15,000 nt of DNA from Stramonita haemastoma (taxonomy: Eukaryota; Mollusca; Gastropoda; Neogastropoda; Muricidae), in assembly GCA_030674155.1 (NCBI GenBank), contig CM060328.1:44878095-44893094 (forward strand), read 5' to 3'. A program made the translations under genes and the position numbers. The notes beneath the pieces were generated by a model, which made no database searches, was not told the DNA's origin, and saw only the letters and a list, made by a program, of their open reading frames with translations. Shown here piece after piece: positions 1 through 9,078 of the stretch (position 1 is its first letter; every line of letters begins with the position of its first letter).

Positions 1-91
1 CGTGCGCACACATACACACACACGCACGCATGCACGCACGCACGCACACAGACATACACACACACAAACATATACGCACACACACACCCGC

Positions 92-129
<38 letters not shown>
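1..129. repeat. (CA)n microsatellite, compound with CGCA/TACA
   Basis: The window opens inside a CA-rich array. The left part is impure, with CGCA and CATA variants, and the right part from about 92 to 129 is nearly pure CA. It continues beyond the left edge, so its full length is unknown. Alternating purine-pyrimidine sequence of this kind can adopt Z-DNA. Confidence 0.95.
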
Positions 130-130
<1 letters not shown>

Positions 131-905
131 AATCATGGTTTTGTTCTCTGAAAAATACAAATGACACAATGTCCAAGCCTCTTGTGCCTATAAGTGTTTG
201 CATGGAATGAGCAAATAAAGATGAATGCCTTCACCGATCCGGTGTGCAAATGTGAAATGTGCAGGGCTGGAACCAAATCACATGACGGAATGCTGCAGGG
301 TACGACGAACTGATTGAAAAAGGAAAAAGCTAAAAAAAAAAAATCCGACTTTTATGAAGGTAGAAATCAGGCGCAAAATTTGTTGTAAGAGCCTTTTTTG
401 TCTTCACGTCAAAACCTGTTTTAATTTATTTTAATCTCAGGCAGTTATTTTCTTCTTTTTTTTCTAAGCCGGAAAGTTTGATGAAAATGAATAGCAATCG
501 TCAAAAATCATTATCGTCATCAATCATTTTGAGTCATATAAACATGAAGTGATAGTGGCTTGATTTTGTTTTTAGGGAAACGATCAATTTGAACGAAGGT
601 AATAAACGAACTATCTTATCTTAGAATGTAATTCTGCAAGAAACTAGGTAGAAACTCAAATTAAGATCAGTCATGAGATTTGTTTTAAAAAAATTCACAC
701 ACATTCACATTATGTTCAGAACGAATATAGATTTCTCTGTACCAAACTTCAAAAGATATTTGCCCTGAAGATTTCGTGATCCAGACCTTCAAAAACCATT
801 GAAACAAAACTATAAAAAAAAAAACAACTGCATTTCAGATGCGGGACATTTATTTCCCATCAATATCAAATTAGTCAACGTGTGTTGGCGAACAGAATCC
901 TCTCC

Positions 906-907
<2 letters not shown>
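130..907. other. Unique AT-rich sequence, no gene seen
   Basis: I see no convincing coding frame, RNA gene or repeat in this stretch. It is AT-rich with short A and T runs. A 115-codon open frame begins at 799 and crosses the poly-C tract, which it reads as a run of prolines. It has no recognisable domain and is judged non-coding. Confidence 0.6.

Positions 908-936
<29 letters not shown>
908..936. repeat. Poly-C mononucleotide tract (29 C)
   Basis: An uninterrupted run of 29 C lies between CCAA and AGACAC. The complementary strand is a 29-nt G run that can form G-quadruplexes, and the C strand can form an i-motif. Homopolymers of this length are prone to slippage and to sequencing length errors, so the count is approximate. 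Confidence 0.95.
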
Positions 937-1455
937 AGACACAGATTTGGGTTTGTTTTCCTAAGACGTGAATCTGAATGTGGAGAAGATGGCGGATTAG
1001 ATACCTTTCTGCAATCAGATGAAATGGAAAGACAAGCCGCAATTCAGTTTATTATTCCAAGCAAATCCTGCTTGATGGAAATATCTGCTAACAAAAAATG
1101 TGCAACGCAAGCCAATGCCAAAGAAAAGCCTATTCCTGCCCGATGATATCAACTCGGTTTCCAAATAGCTGATTGGAAACAACACTGTGCCACGGTGTTT
1201 CCCGAAGTCAGTGTAAATGATACTGATCTGATCGAAATGACCTGAAATTGTATACAACAAAAGGATGATACTATATACCATGGTCGAATCTTACATAATC
1301 ACCTAAACTGAATGTGACAATACAAGCACTGTCCGCATAGACTCAAACCCTTTGTTACATCATGCACACACCTGTCTTTAACTGAACTGATGTGAAAGTG
1401 GTTTGTAATTCTGATATGGTAAACGGAAACGGTTTTGACGACATACCTATTTCCT
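937..1455. other. Unique sequence, no gene seen
   Basis: This is a mixed-composition stretch between the poly-C tract and the 48-bp array. Open frames on both strands are under 120 codons, overlap one another and show no domain. No repeat or RNA gene was recognised. Confidence 0.55.
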
Positions 1456-2358
1456 ACTTTGATAAATGGGATTGATTTTAACTACGGGTGTACATCCCAC
1501 GTTATTTGATAAATGGGATTGATTTTAACTACGGGTGTACATTCCACGTTATTTTGATAAATGGGATTGATTTTAACTACGGGTGTACATCCCACGTTAT
1601 TTGATAAATGGGGTTGATTCTGACAACGTGTATACATCCCACATTACTCTGATAAATGGGATTGATTCTGACAACGTGTTTACATCCCACATTACTCTGA
1701 TAAATGGGATTGATTCTGACAACGTGTATACATCCCACATTTGATAAATCGGATTGATTCTGACAACGTGTTTACATCCCACATTACTCTCATAAATGGG
1801 ATTGATTCTGACAACGTGTATACATCCCACATTACTCTGATAAATGGATTCATTCTGACAACGTGTATACATCCCACATTACTCTGATAAATGGAATTGA
1901 TTCTGACAACGTGTATACATCCCACATTACTCTGATAAATGGGATTGATTCTGACAACGTGTATTCATCCCACATTACTCTGATAAATGGGATTGATTCT
2001 GACAACGTGTATACATCCCATTTTACTCTGATAAATGGGATTGATTCTGACAACGTGTATACATCCCACATTACTCTGATAAATGGGATTGATTCTGACA
2101 ACGTGTGTACATCTCACGTTACTCTGATAAATGGGATTGATTCTGACAACGTGTGCACATCTCACGTTACTCTGATAAATGGGATTGATTCTGACAACGT
2201 GTATACATCCCACATTACTCTGATAAATGGGATTGATTCTGACAACGTGTGTACATCTCACGTTACTCTGATAAATGGGAGTGACTGAAAAATTGCGTAC
2301 ATTTCACGTCATTTTGATAAATAGGAGATAATTGGACGTGTGTACATTTCCACGTTAT
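1456..2358. repeat. 48-bp minisatellite, about 19 units
   Basis: The motif GATAAATGGGATTGATT recurs about 19 times at roughly 48-bp spacing. A typical unit reads from ACTCTGATAAATGGG through TCTGACAACGTG to TACATCCCACATT. The first three units (about 1459-1600) carry TTTTAACTACGGG in place of TTCTGACAACGTG. Between about 1640 and 1830 the units alternate between GTGTATAC and GTGTTTAC forms. Units after about 2100 carry mostly GTGTGTACATCTCACGTT. The last unit, around 2317-2358, is degenerate. One unit near 1741 lacks ACTC and one near 1845 lacks a G. Because 48 is divisible by 3, the array stays open in several frames on both strands; a plus frame of 141 codons (1863-2288) repeats VYTSHITLINGIDSDN. 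That frame starts inside the array and has no non-repeat domain, so I treat it as a by-product of the period. Each unit also contains TGGGAT and its complement ATCCCA. Confidence 0.95.
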
Positions 2359-3402
2359 GACATAAGCTGGCTTTAATACTGTATGGACACTTCAAATTCG
2401 AATTGAATCCAAAATCTACGTGAAAAGGACTGCATTTGACAATGCCTGTCATGTGCTGTAGTTTATCAACGAGGCTGGGATCCATCCGAAGGATATCCTC
2501 TCTCGCAGTTTCTCCCGTTCAGGTTGATATCGGCTCTCACCTGTATCGAATTGTAGTTTTACGTGCTACTCACAACCAAAGTGGAAAACGGCAGTGAAAA
2601 TTAATATCACTGGAATTTTTTTCGTCATTGTCAAGCGTTGATGCATGGTGTTATAGCCCCGTGTTACAATAGAGTATTCCACCGCATTCAGTCAAATTGC
2701 TACCTGGCAATGGGAAAACAACTTAATTTTGTTTTTTATGTGGCCTGGAATTTCTTCCAATACTTTATTTACAACTGATGTCTTGTTAAAGCAGATAACT
2801 CTAATGCGGTGTTTCACGCATGAGAAAGAAATTGTGAATGACACGTATGCATGACTATTCATAAATTTACAACATTCCCGTTACGTTATGCTTATTCATC
2901 CCAAAGATTTAGAAAAAAATGCGTTCCTTCATCTTCACCTGTCCCACTGTCCCGCAGACCGTGGGGGCACCAATGAAGATTTTGTAACCAGCTTCCTCCA
3001 CTCTCCAATGTCCTCTGCTTTCTTTAGCAAATTGTTCCACCCAAAACAAGTCCACTCTGATGCTGTTTTCCCATCGTATTTTTTTCTGTCTGCCTCTTCA
3101 TCTCCCTCCTTTTTCTGTTCCCTGTCCTACAGAGAGAATTACACAATCATCAAATGCATACCATTTAACGCTCGTTCTGTTGAGAATGGTGGTACCGCTA
3201 AACATCCAAACTGCGTGAAAGGAACCCAATAAAAATGACACATGTTTCAGGTTAAACCGCCGACATGTAGACACCGGTCTTCAGATAAATTAAGCCCATA
3301 AGATAACAGGGGGTGCCGGTGAGTTCTCTCTGATTAAAACTGCCAGTGTGATGGGCACTGAGCTGAGGAGATAAAGAAGTTCTTGATAAGTTTTGTGCGC
3401 TC
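2359..3402. other. Unique sequence, no gene seen
   Basis: This is about 1 kb without a recognisable gene or tandem repeat. The largest plus-strand open frame, 2888-3232 (114 codons), is rich in Ser, Phe, Pro and His and shows no domain or compositional support. An AATAAA hexamer occurs near 3230, but nothing indicates a transcript end. Confidence 0.55.
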
Positions 3403-3479
3403 TGTGGAAGTGTGGGTCAAATCACATTACCCTTTCTCGCCTCGCTTCTTCCACAAATGTTCATGTAAATAACGATAAA
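3403..3479. repeat. Dispersed repeat family D, copy 1 (fragment)
   Basis: This fragment matches 8325-8400 on the same strand. Shared blocks are TGTGG.AGTGT.GGTCA, an exact 13-mer CCCTTTCTCGCCT (3430-3442), then TTCC-ACAAA and a terminal AA.GATAA. The similarity ends in an A/T-rich segment (GATAAATAAATT), as a SINE 3' end would. The element boundaries upstream are unclear. Confidence 0.5.
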
Positions 3480-3725
3480 TAAATTCCTTCCCATTTCTAT
3501 AAAGACCGAGGTAGGATTTTTTGCAACATTTCAGAATCCATTTACCCCATATCGCATTTGCCGTTGGTTTTTACGTAGAAAAAAAACAATGTCATTCAAT
3601 CTTGGGAGGAGATCTTTCCTCCCTTTTTTTTAAAAAATGTGTTTTCCTTTTCATCAATAGCTTGTGCACTCAGGTGATGAGCATAATATAGAGCAATGTT
3701 GGATATGTAGATGGCACTATGGCTT

Positions 3726-3880
3726 GTTTCTCTCTCTGTCTCTCTCTCTCTCTCTGCCTGTCTGTCGATCTGTCTGTCTCTCTGTCTCTGACTGTCTGTC
3801 TCTTTCTGTCTCTGTCTCCCTCTCTCTCTCTCTGTCTGTATAAGTATGTATGTATGTACGTACGTATGGATCTACGAATG
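3726..3880. repeat. Compound CT / CTGT / GTAT microsatellite
   Basis: The tract runs from a CT array with CTGT and CTCC interruptions into GTAT and GTAC tetranucleotides from about 3845. The open frames it creates on both strands (Leu-Ser-Cys on plus, Arg-Glu-Thr on minus) are low-complexity artefacts. Confidence 0.92.
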
Positions 3881-4155
3881 TTTGAATGTATGTCTGCAAA
3901 TAATTATGTATGTATCATGTATTATATTTGACGCTCCACCACGAAATGAACCGCTTAGCACCTAACCCACTTATCCCCTAGGAGCCATTTTAGGCAGATG
4001 GGGGTGAGGTCGTCGATTTTGAGATTTTGATGGATGGATTATGGACACATTTATTTCAAACCTAAGATTTTCGCCTTCTGTTTCCATCTCTTATCTGTCC
4101 CAGCCTTCACAATGTGAAAATCCCGTTCACCCTTCTAAAGTGTATAACCTTTATA
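3881..4155. other. Unique sequence, no gene seen
   Basis: This is a short interval between microsatellites. It contains a G-rich patch around 3990-4010 (AGATGGGGGTGAGG). I recognise no gene or repeat. Confidence 0.5.
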
Positions 4156-4212
4156 AGTGTGTGCGTGCAGGCGTATGTGTTTGTGTGCGTGAGTGTGTGT
4201 GAATGTTATTTG
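4156..4212. repeat. GT-rich degenerate tract
   Basis: This is an impure GTGTGT/GCGT stretch just upstream of the family C SINE tail. It is more decayed than the long GT arrays at 10.2, 13.0 and 14.5 kb, which suggests an older array. Confidence 0.75.
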
Positions 4213-4239
4213 TTATTGATTGCTTGTTTGTGTCTTGTA

Positions 4240-4300
4240 TAGGTCAAAAGCAAGCGCTTTGATTTGTTTTTTTCGAGATATAGCGCTATATAAATTCCAT
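4240..4300 (+). mobile_element. SINE-like 3' end, family C, copy 1
   Basis: The segment carries AAGCGCTTTGA, then GATATAGCGCTATATAAATT, then CCATGTATTAT, and runs directly into an ATT array. A GCGCTATATAAA end followed by a simple-repeat tail is a common layout for animal SINE 3' ends, as far as I recall. No tRNA-like head is visible; the upstream side is GT-rich and T-rich, so this is a 5'-truncated or decayed copy. A related end lies at 6466-6530. Confidence 0.55.
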
Positions 4301-4306
4301 GTATTA

Positions 4307-4351
<45 letters not shown>

Positions 4352-4421
4352 TATTATTATTATTATTATATCATTATTATTATTATTATTATCATTATTA
4401 TTATTATTATTATATTATTAG
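4300..4421. repeat. (ATT)n trinucleotide array
   Basis: About 40 ATT units with interruptions (ATC near 4308, 4371 and 4392, and missing-base phase shifts near 4350, 4368 and 4413). It starts exactly where the family C tail ends. An open frame through it gives Leu, Tyr and Ile blocks as the phase shifts; that apparent hydrophobic protein is an artefact. Confidence 0.95.
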
Positions 4422-5330
4422 ATCACGAGCGCATCGTTCCAACTACTAGGCTATCCAGCAACACCCCTCCCCTTCTTTTTATGTGGTGTACGTTTTGCAT
4501 TGTGTTGGTCTAATTCACGCAATATCAGCAATATGCACGGAATACAGTCCAGATAAACACTTTGCTGTTCATCTGAGACCCCAAAATCCCGTTCTTGCTG
4601 TTGCCTGCACACAAATTCATATTACTGTCATAGGGTTTTGGGCTGTGGGCTTTATCATTTTCATGGCAGCGAGTGTTATTTTGAAGTTCTATTTTCTATA
4701 TTAACTGGAAAGGTCAATAAGGCGATTCTATAAGCAGAGAAGTGTTTATCAAAAAATACCTATCATAAAATCATGCCGGTCCGAATTTTTAACAGGCTTA
4801 TAAAATATTCATGATGTCATCAGTTGAGGGACAGTTTCCTAGAATTTACTGTCAAAAATTATACAGGATAAATCCTCGGAATATTTCCTGATGTTTATTA
4901 TGAAAGCGAAGACAAGGTAGCAGAATCATAGAAAAGTGACTAGAAGAAAAGTGTGGATGTCGTTTATGGCAAACTACTCTACAAACAAATCCTACTGCTT
5001 AAAGAAGAAAGACAAACATTGATATGTTGCAACGCTCGTTTATTCCTCATGCAACGGAAAGATCCAAAGCACAGCGTGTTGACTCATTGCAGCAGCAGTC
5101 GAGTTTTCTTTTTCTCATCAATCCTATCAGCAAATAGCGAATCAAACGCGTTGTTGGATCTAGTGGGTAAATGTACAGGGTAGAGGTCTAAATCCAAAGC
5201 AAACAGAGACGTTGCAACATGTCCTAAGCACACCCTGATAAAACAAACCAAAAAATACCTAAAATATTGATAATCTTGCTTTTTTCTGATATGAAAAACA
5301 TTAAGACAGCAATATGAAGAACACACACGT
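4422..5330. other. Unique sequence, no gene seen
   Basis: This stretch of about 900 bp shows no repeat I recognise. Open frames at 4483-4704 and 4953-5183 (73 and 76 codons) and minus 5084-5401 have no domain. Part of the first looks hydrophobic near its end but is too short and unsupported to call. Confidence 0.5.
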
Positions 5331-5665
5331 ACTCTTCTTCTTCGTTGTGGTACGCTTAGACAACAAGTAACGTCTGTCACATGAGCAAAACTGTGTTGCA
5401 CTGCCGTTATGCACCAGAGAAACCAAGCTCAGTGCATCTGCCCCGACTTTGGCGTGGGAGAGCTTTGTTATCCTGTAAATGTTTCTGGGGAAAAAAGGCA
5501 GAAAAGTGGACCAAGAAGGCAGAAAACGGACAAGAAGGAGGTAACAGGAAGAAAAAGAACAAGGCCGAAACAAAGTGAGAGAAATAGACAAGAGGGAATT
5601 CCTATACCCTGGCATAGAATTTTCAGAAGGTAAGGATGCTGTTTATACTGACAGGCCCACGGCAT
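5331..5665. repeat. Dispersed repeat family E, copy 1
   Basis: This segment aligns collinearly with 7636-7960. Both begin with CTTCTTCGT and a loosely conserved ACA-rich stretch. Both then have ATGAGC.AAA and CACTGCC/CGCTGCC, a TCAGTGCA/CCAGTGCA block, and TCTGG.GAAAAAAGGC. They continue with GAA..GTGGACC.AGAAGGCAG, ACAAGAAGG, CAGGAAGAAAA, GGAATTCCTAT and ACTGACAGGC. I judge identity at roughly 70% by eye. No reverse-transcriptase motif, terminal repeat or clear boundary is visible, so the class is unknown. Orientation is also unknown, although the tRNA-like sequence at 5700-5790 would make the minus strand the sense strand if it belongs to the same element. Confidence 0.75.
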
Positions 5666-5699
5666 CCCCACAAGAGGACACACATATATCAAGAGAGGA

Positions 5700-5790
5700 G
5701 AACAGCAGAGCTGGAGTGTCGAACTCATGACCCAAAGTTCTGAGAGTGCACACTCCAGTACTTGCCGAGGCGTCCACATGTTGGGAGTTT
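5700..5790 (-). other. Possible tRNA-like head with 9-bp inverted repeat
   Basis: CTGGAGTGT (5711-5719) and its perfect complement ACACTCCAG (5750-5758) enclose 30 nt. On the minus strand the inside reads CACTCTCAGAACTTTGGGTC followed by GAGTTCGACAC, which resembles an anticodon arm and a degenerate B box (consensus GGTTCGANTCC). It could be the decayed Pol III promoter of a SINE on the minus strand, possibly the head of the adjacent family E repeat. The A box is not clear, and the second E copy has no equivalent next to it. Confidence 0.35.
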
Positions 5791-5844
5791 TCTTGTGAAC
5801 TTAACATCAATTTTGCCTCTATTATCCGCAAGTCATTTCAGTAA

Positions 5845-6268
5845 GGCTATATTCAGTAGATCGGTGCTGTAAATGTAACACACCTGCCCAGAAAGCGAAA
5901 GGTGGGAGTTCGATTCCCGGTTGTGTCAAAACTATTCTCCTATCCACCAAATTCTGAGTGGTGGTCTGGGTGCTAGTCTATGGGATGAGACGAAAACCCT
6001 ATGTCCTGTACCTAGCAGGCATGCAGCGCATGCAAAAGAACCCACGGCAACAAGAGAAAGCGAAAGATGCAAAACTGTATTTAAAAAAGTCACTCTGATA
6101 TACAAATAGACTTGCAATTATGGGAAAAAATTCAAATATGGGTGTCGCTTCTCTTGTGGCGACGCGCTCTACCCGGGAAGAGCAGCCCGAATTTCACGCA
6201 GAAAAATCTCAAGTGGGAGAAAGTAGTATTCAAATCAGTTCAATTCAATTCAATTCAAAACCAAAATC
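5845..6268 (+). mobile_element. tRNA-derived SINE, family B, near full length
   Basis: In order: a tRNA-like head ending in AAAGGTGGGAGTTCGATTCC (B box 5907-5917), a central part with GATGAGAC (5984-5991) and CCCTATGTCCTG, and the stretch GCAAAAGAACCCACGGCAAC. A 3' module follows with GTGGCGACGCGCTCT, CCGGGAAGAGCAGCCCGAAT and TTCACGCAGAAAAATCTCAA. The tail is TTCAATTCAATTCAATTCAA. A Pol III-promoted head, a body and a short-unit tail are the standard SINE layout. The 3' module recurs on the minus strand at 12075-12197. The left boundary is approximate because the A box region (near TAGATCGGTGCTG) is degenerate and no target-site duplication was found. The element encodes no protein; SINEs depend on a partner LINE for mobilisation. 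Confidence 0.8.
5907..5917 (+). promoter_or_regulatory. Pol III B box of SINE family B
   Basis: AGTTCGATTCC differs from the consensus GGTTCGANTCC only at the first base and sits in a T-arm-like context (GGTGGGAG before, CGG after). It is the internal promoter element expected in a tRNA-derived SINE. Present activity is unlikely because the A box is degenerate. Confidence 0.7.
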
Positions 6269-6465
6269 ACATATATAAATGCACACCCAGTATCTTGCGT
6301 ACATGTAAAAAATGGATCCAGAATTTCAGTGAACTAGTCGAGATATGACTAGTTGTGTTGGGATACAGACATATCCAGAACACCCTCTACGATCTGGATG
6401 GTACGGAATGTCTGCCAGAGTCAGTTTGCACTGTAGGCCTATCGGCTGCATGTGTGTGAATTTTA

Positions 6466-6530
6466 TAAATACAAGCCATTTGATAAGTGTGCTTCACAAA
6501 TTTCAGCACTATACAAATTCCATATAATTT
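6466..6530 (+). mobile_element. SINE-like 3' end, family C, copy 2 (decayed)
   Basis: TTCAGCACTATACAAATTCC followed by ATATAATTTTTATTG corresponds to the 4240-4300 end (TAGCGCTATATAAATTCC, ATGTATTAT). The upstream part, with CATTTGATAAGTGTGCTTCAC, may be a decayed equivalent of AAGCGCTTTGA. It leads directly into a pentanucleotide array, as copy 1 leads into ATT. No head was identified. Confidence 0.45.
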
Positions 6531-6870
6531 TTATTGTATTGTGTTGTGTTGTGCTGTTTTGTATTGCATTGCGGTGTTTTGCATTTATTGCAATCTGTTG
6601 TCTTCTCTTGTGTAGTTTTGTGTTGTATTGTTTTGTGTTGTCTTTGATTGTGCTGTATTGCCTTGTTTTATATTGCATATGATTGCCGTGCAGTGTGTTG
6701 TATTGCCTTGTATCCTACTGCTTTGTATTGAGTTGTAACGTGTTGTATTGCAATACCTTGTTTTGTATGTTTTACTATATTGCAATACCTTGTATTGCGG
6801 TGCATTGTATTGTATTGTATTGTATTGTACTGCATTGCCTTGGATTGTATTGTACTCTATTATTTATTGT
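6525..6870. repeat. Degenerate (TTGTA)n pentanucleotide array
   Basis: For about 340 bp the sequence keeps a 5-nt rhythm of TTGTA, TTGTG, TTGCA, TTTTG and TTGCC variants, on the order of 65 units. The only pure run is five TTGTA units at about 6804-6829. The part next to the SINE tail is the most mutated. Cys-, Leu- and Val-rich frames across it are artefacts. Confidence 0.88.
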
Positions 6871-7312
6871 ATTGTAATGCAATAATGTATATTACTTTCA
6901 GTCAAAGCAGTTGACTGTTTTGGCATAAAACTCGCTCTGCCCTCCCCTGGGAGAACAGCTCACCACAAGACCAGTGCCATACACTTCCTTTTTTTTCTTC
7001 TTTTGTTTACTACCCGTTTGCACACAATACACTGCCCGCAATTTACGCATGCGACCGTTTTGCTTCCTCCCCCTCCCCACCCCGCATTCTAGCTTCGAGG
7101 ATAAACACTGGGTATGTTTGTGTTTCCGAAATCCACCGAACGCCGACATGAATTACAAAATCTTTCCTAGACATATTTAATCTTCTGCATGTGTATAGAA
7201 TTCTACACGTAGGAAGTTAAGACACTTATAAATTTGTAGTATTATCAGTTGCACAAAAAAGAATCCAGACAGAACTATATCACTTTTAATAACGATGTGG
7301 AAAGAAGGTTAC
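6871..7312. other. Unique sequence, no gene seen
   Basis: No gene or clear repeat was seen. The segment TCGCTCTGCCCTCCCCTGGG (about 6932-6951) followed by AGAACAGCTC is faintly like the GCTCT..CCGGGAAGAGCAGC part of the family B 3' module, but the match is too weak to call. Confidence 0.5.
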
Positions 7313-7315
7313 ATC

Positions 7316-7374
<59 letters not shown>

Positions 7375-7461
7375 ACTCCTCTCTCTCTCTCTCTCTCTCT
7401 CTCTTCTCATCTATCTATCTATATACCTCTATATCTATATATCTCTCTCTCTATATATATA

Positions 7462-7527
<66 letters not shown>

Positions 7528-7533
7528 TCTCTC

Positions 7534-7581
<48 letters not shown>
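7313..7581. repeat. Compound CT / TATC / TA microsatellite
   Basis: Long CT runs occupy about 7319-7403 and 7470-7534. They alternate with a TATC/TATA segment (about 7408-7465), and the array ends in a TA array at about 7537-7580. Low-complexity Ser-Leu and Ile-Tyr frames across it are not genes. The TA end could extrude as a cruciform. Confidence 0.95.
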
Positions 7582-7583
<2 letters not shown>

Positions 7584-7635
7584 GCCGGCTAGATGTTGCA
7601 CTGTTTGTGCTGACAGAAAGAGATGTTTAAATGTT

Positions 7636-7960
7636 AACTTCTTCTTCGTCGTCAAACACACAGACAGCAACAGTTACTGATGTTGTCTCTTATATGAGCG
7701 AAAATGCATCACGCTGCCATTCACCACCTAACAAGTCAGGCCCAGTGCAACCGACATCGGCATGAGAGAATTATCTTTTAAGTTTTTTTTCTGGAAAAAA
7801 GGCCGAAGAATGGACCCAGAAGGCAGAAATTAAACAAGAAGGGGGTGGCAGGAAGAAAAGGAACAAGGCAGAAACAAAGAGACTGAAAGAAAAGTGGGAA
7901 TTCCTATCACATAATTTCCAGAAGTTGATGATGCTATTTGTACTGACAGGCAGCCGGCAA
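7636..7960. repeat. Dispersed repeat family E, copy 2
   Basis: This is the second copy of the repeat at 5331-5665, in the same orientation and collinear over its whole length. The best conserved part is 7789-7960, with GGAAAAAAGGC, AGAAGGCAG, GGCAGGAAGAAAAGGAACAA, GGAATTCCTAT and ACTGACAGGC. The left part differs by small indels. The tRNA-like inverted repeat found beyond copy 1 is absent here. The repeat begins about 55 bp after the TA array. Confidence 0.72.
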
Positions 7961-8324
7961 CTGTACATCTGGTTCCTACCTAACTGTGCCTCCAATAACG
8001 TATCTTTTCGTTAATCCTCCAGAAAACGAGATCTATATACAGCTATCAAACACAAGATACGTTTCGTACTGTTTTTCCATGATACATAATCATGAACATA
8101 CCTTATACATTAAAAGAAATCAAACCAAAATGACATACGTGCACCGTCATTTAGAAAAAAAACAACTCTGAAACCTTCCTATTCCTCTCTTCATCAAGCA
8201 AGACATGATGAGAGGGTAAGGCAGATACCCATGTCTCACATGGCCATAGAGATACTCGCCAGACCCCCCGCGGATGGCTGTAAACCCAAACGATTACAAA
8301 TTTCAGATGTGTTTCAGCTTGTTA
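7961..8324. other. Unique sequence, no gene seen
   Basis: No supported gene is present. The stretch 8171-8320 may be the upstream part of the family D repeat, but I could not align it with the sequence before 3403. Confidence 0.45.
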
Positions 8325-8400
8325 TGTGGCAGTGTAGGTCAGCAGACGGCGCCCTTTCTCGCCTAGTTTCCCACAAAAAGAACTCTCCTAAATGATAATG
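8325..8400. repeat. Dispersed repeat family D, copy 2 (fragment)
   Basis: This is the counterpart of 3403-3479, in the same orientation. It shares TGTGGCAGTGTAGGTCA-like sequence, the exact 13-mer CCCTTTCTCGCCT (8352-8364), then TTTCCCACAAA and a terminal AAATGATAATG. About 45 bp later comes a CT array. Confidence 0.5.
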
Positions 8401-8441
8401 GGGGCAAAGACGTTTCTTATCAGTGCACAAAGATTAGGCTG

Positions 8442-8443
<2 letters not shown>

Positions 8444-8529
<86 letters not shown>

Positions 8530-8538
8530 CTCTCCTCT
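8444..8538. repeat. (CT)n array upstream of SINE family A copy 1
   Basis: Nearly pure CT to about 8494, then CCTCTCT interruptions to 8538. It meets the SINE body directly at CCCCGTGTGCG and so takes the place where the tRNA-derived head would be. Confidence 0.93.
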
Positions 8539-8850
<312 letters not shown>

Positions 8851-9078
8851 CTGCTCCGAGATCTTCCATCTTTCTCTGTAAAAAAAAAGCGTCTTATAAA
8901 GGAAAACTTGGCCGATACAAACGAGTCAGTCACAGTTTATTGTGAAGAAATAATCAGAACCAGTCAAGAAACAGAGCCTGTAATACCACCTCAGCAGCTT
9001 CAGTTCATCTAGCCAGCCATGCAAAGACTTCACCGGGGTATTGTGCCAAAAACAGAACATGCACAAAAACTTCTGAGA

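Noticed and set aside
1863..2288. 141-codon plus-strand frame repeating a 16-residue unit
   Set aside because: It starts inside the 48-bp array and ends at its degenerate edge. Frames on the opposite strand are equally open. There is no flanking domain or signal. The period of 48 explains the openness.
1456..2358. CRISPR-like array
   Set aside because: The units are contiguous tandem copies of 48 bp with no unique spacers, and the setting is eukaryotic.
2888..3232. 114-codon frame as a possible gene or exon
   Set aside because: Composition is biased to Ser, Phe and Pro. No domain is visible, and no convincing splice or promoter context was found.
4220..4513. Apparent hydrophobic protein with Leu, Tyr and Ile blocks
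   Set aside because: The blocks are the three frames of an ATT array exchanged at small indels, not a membrane protein.
5898..5922. tRNA gene suggested by a good B box
   Set aside because: There is no complete cloverleaf or paired acceptor stem. The sequence continues into a SINE body and tail.
6925..6965. Further copy of the SINE family B 3' module
   Set aside because: Only a GCTCTGCCCTCCCCTGGG-like stretch resembles the module. The flanks do not align, so chance similarity is likely.
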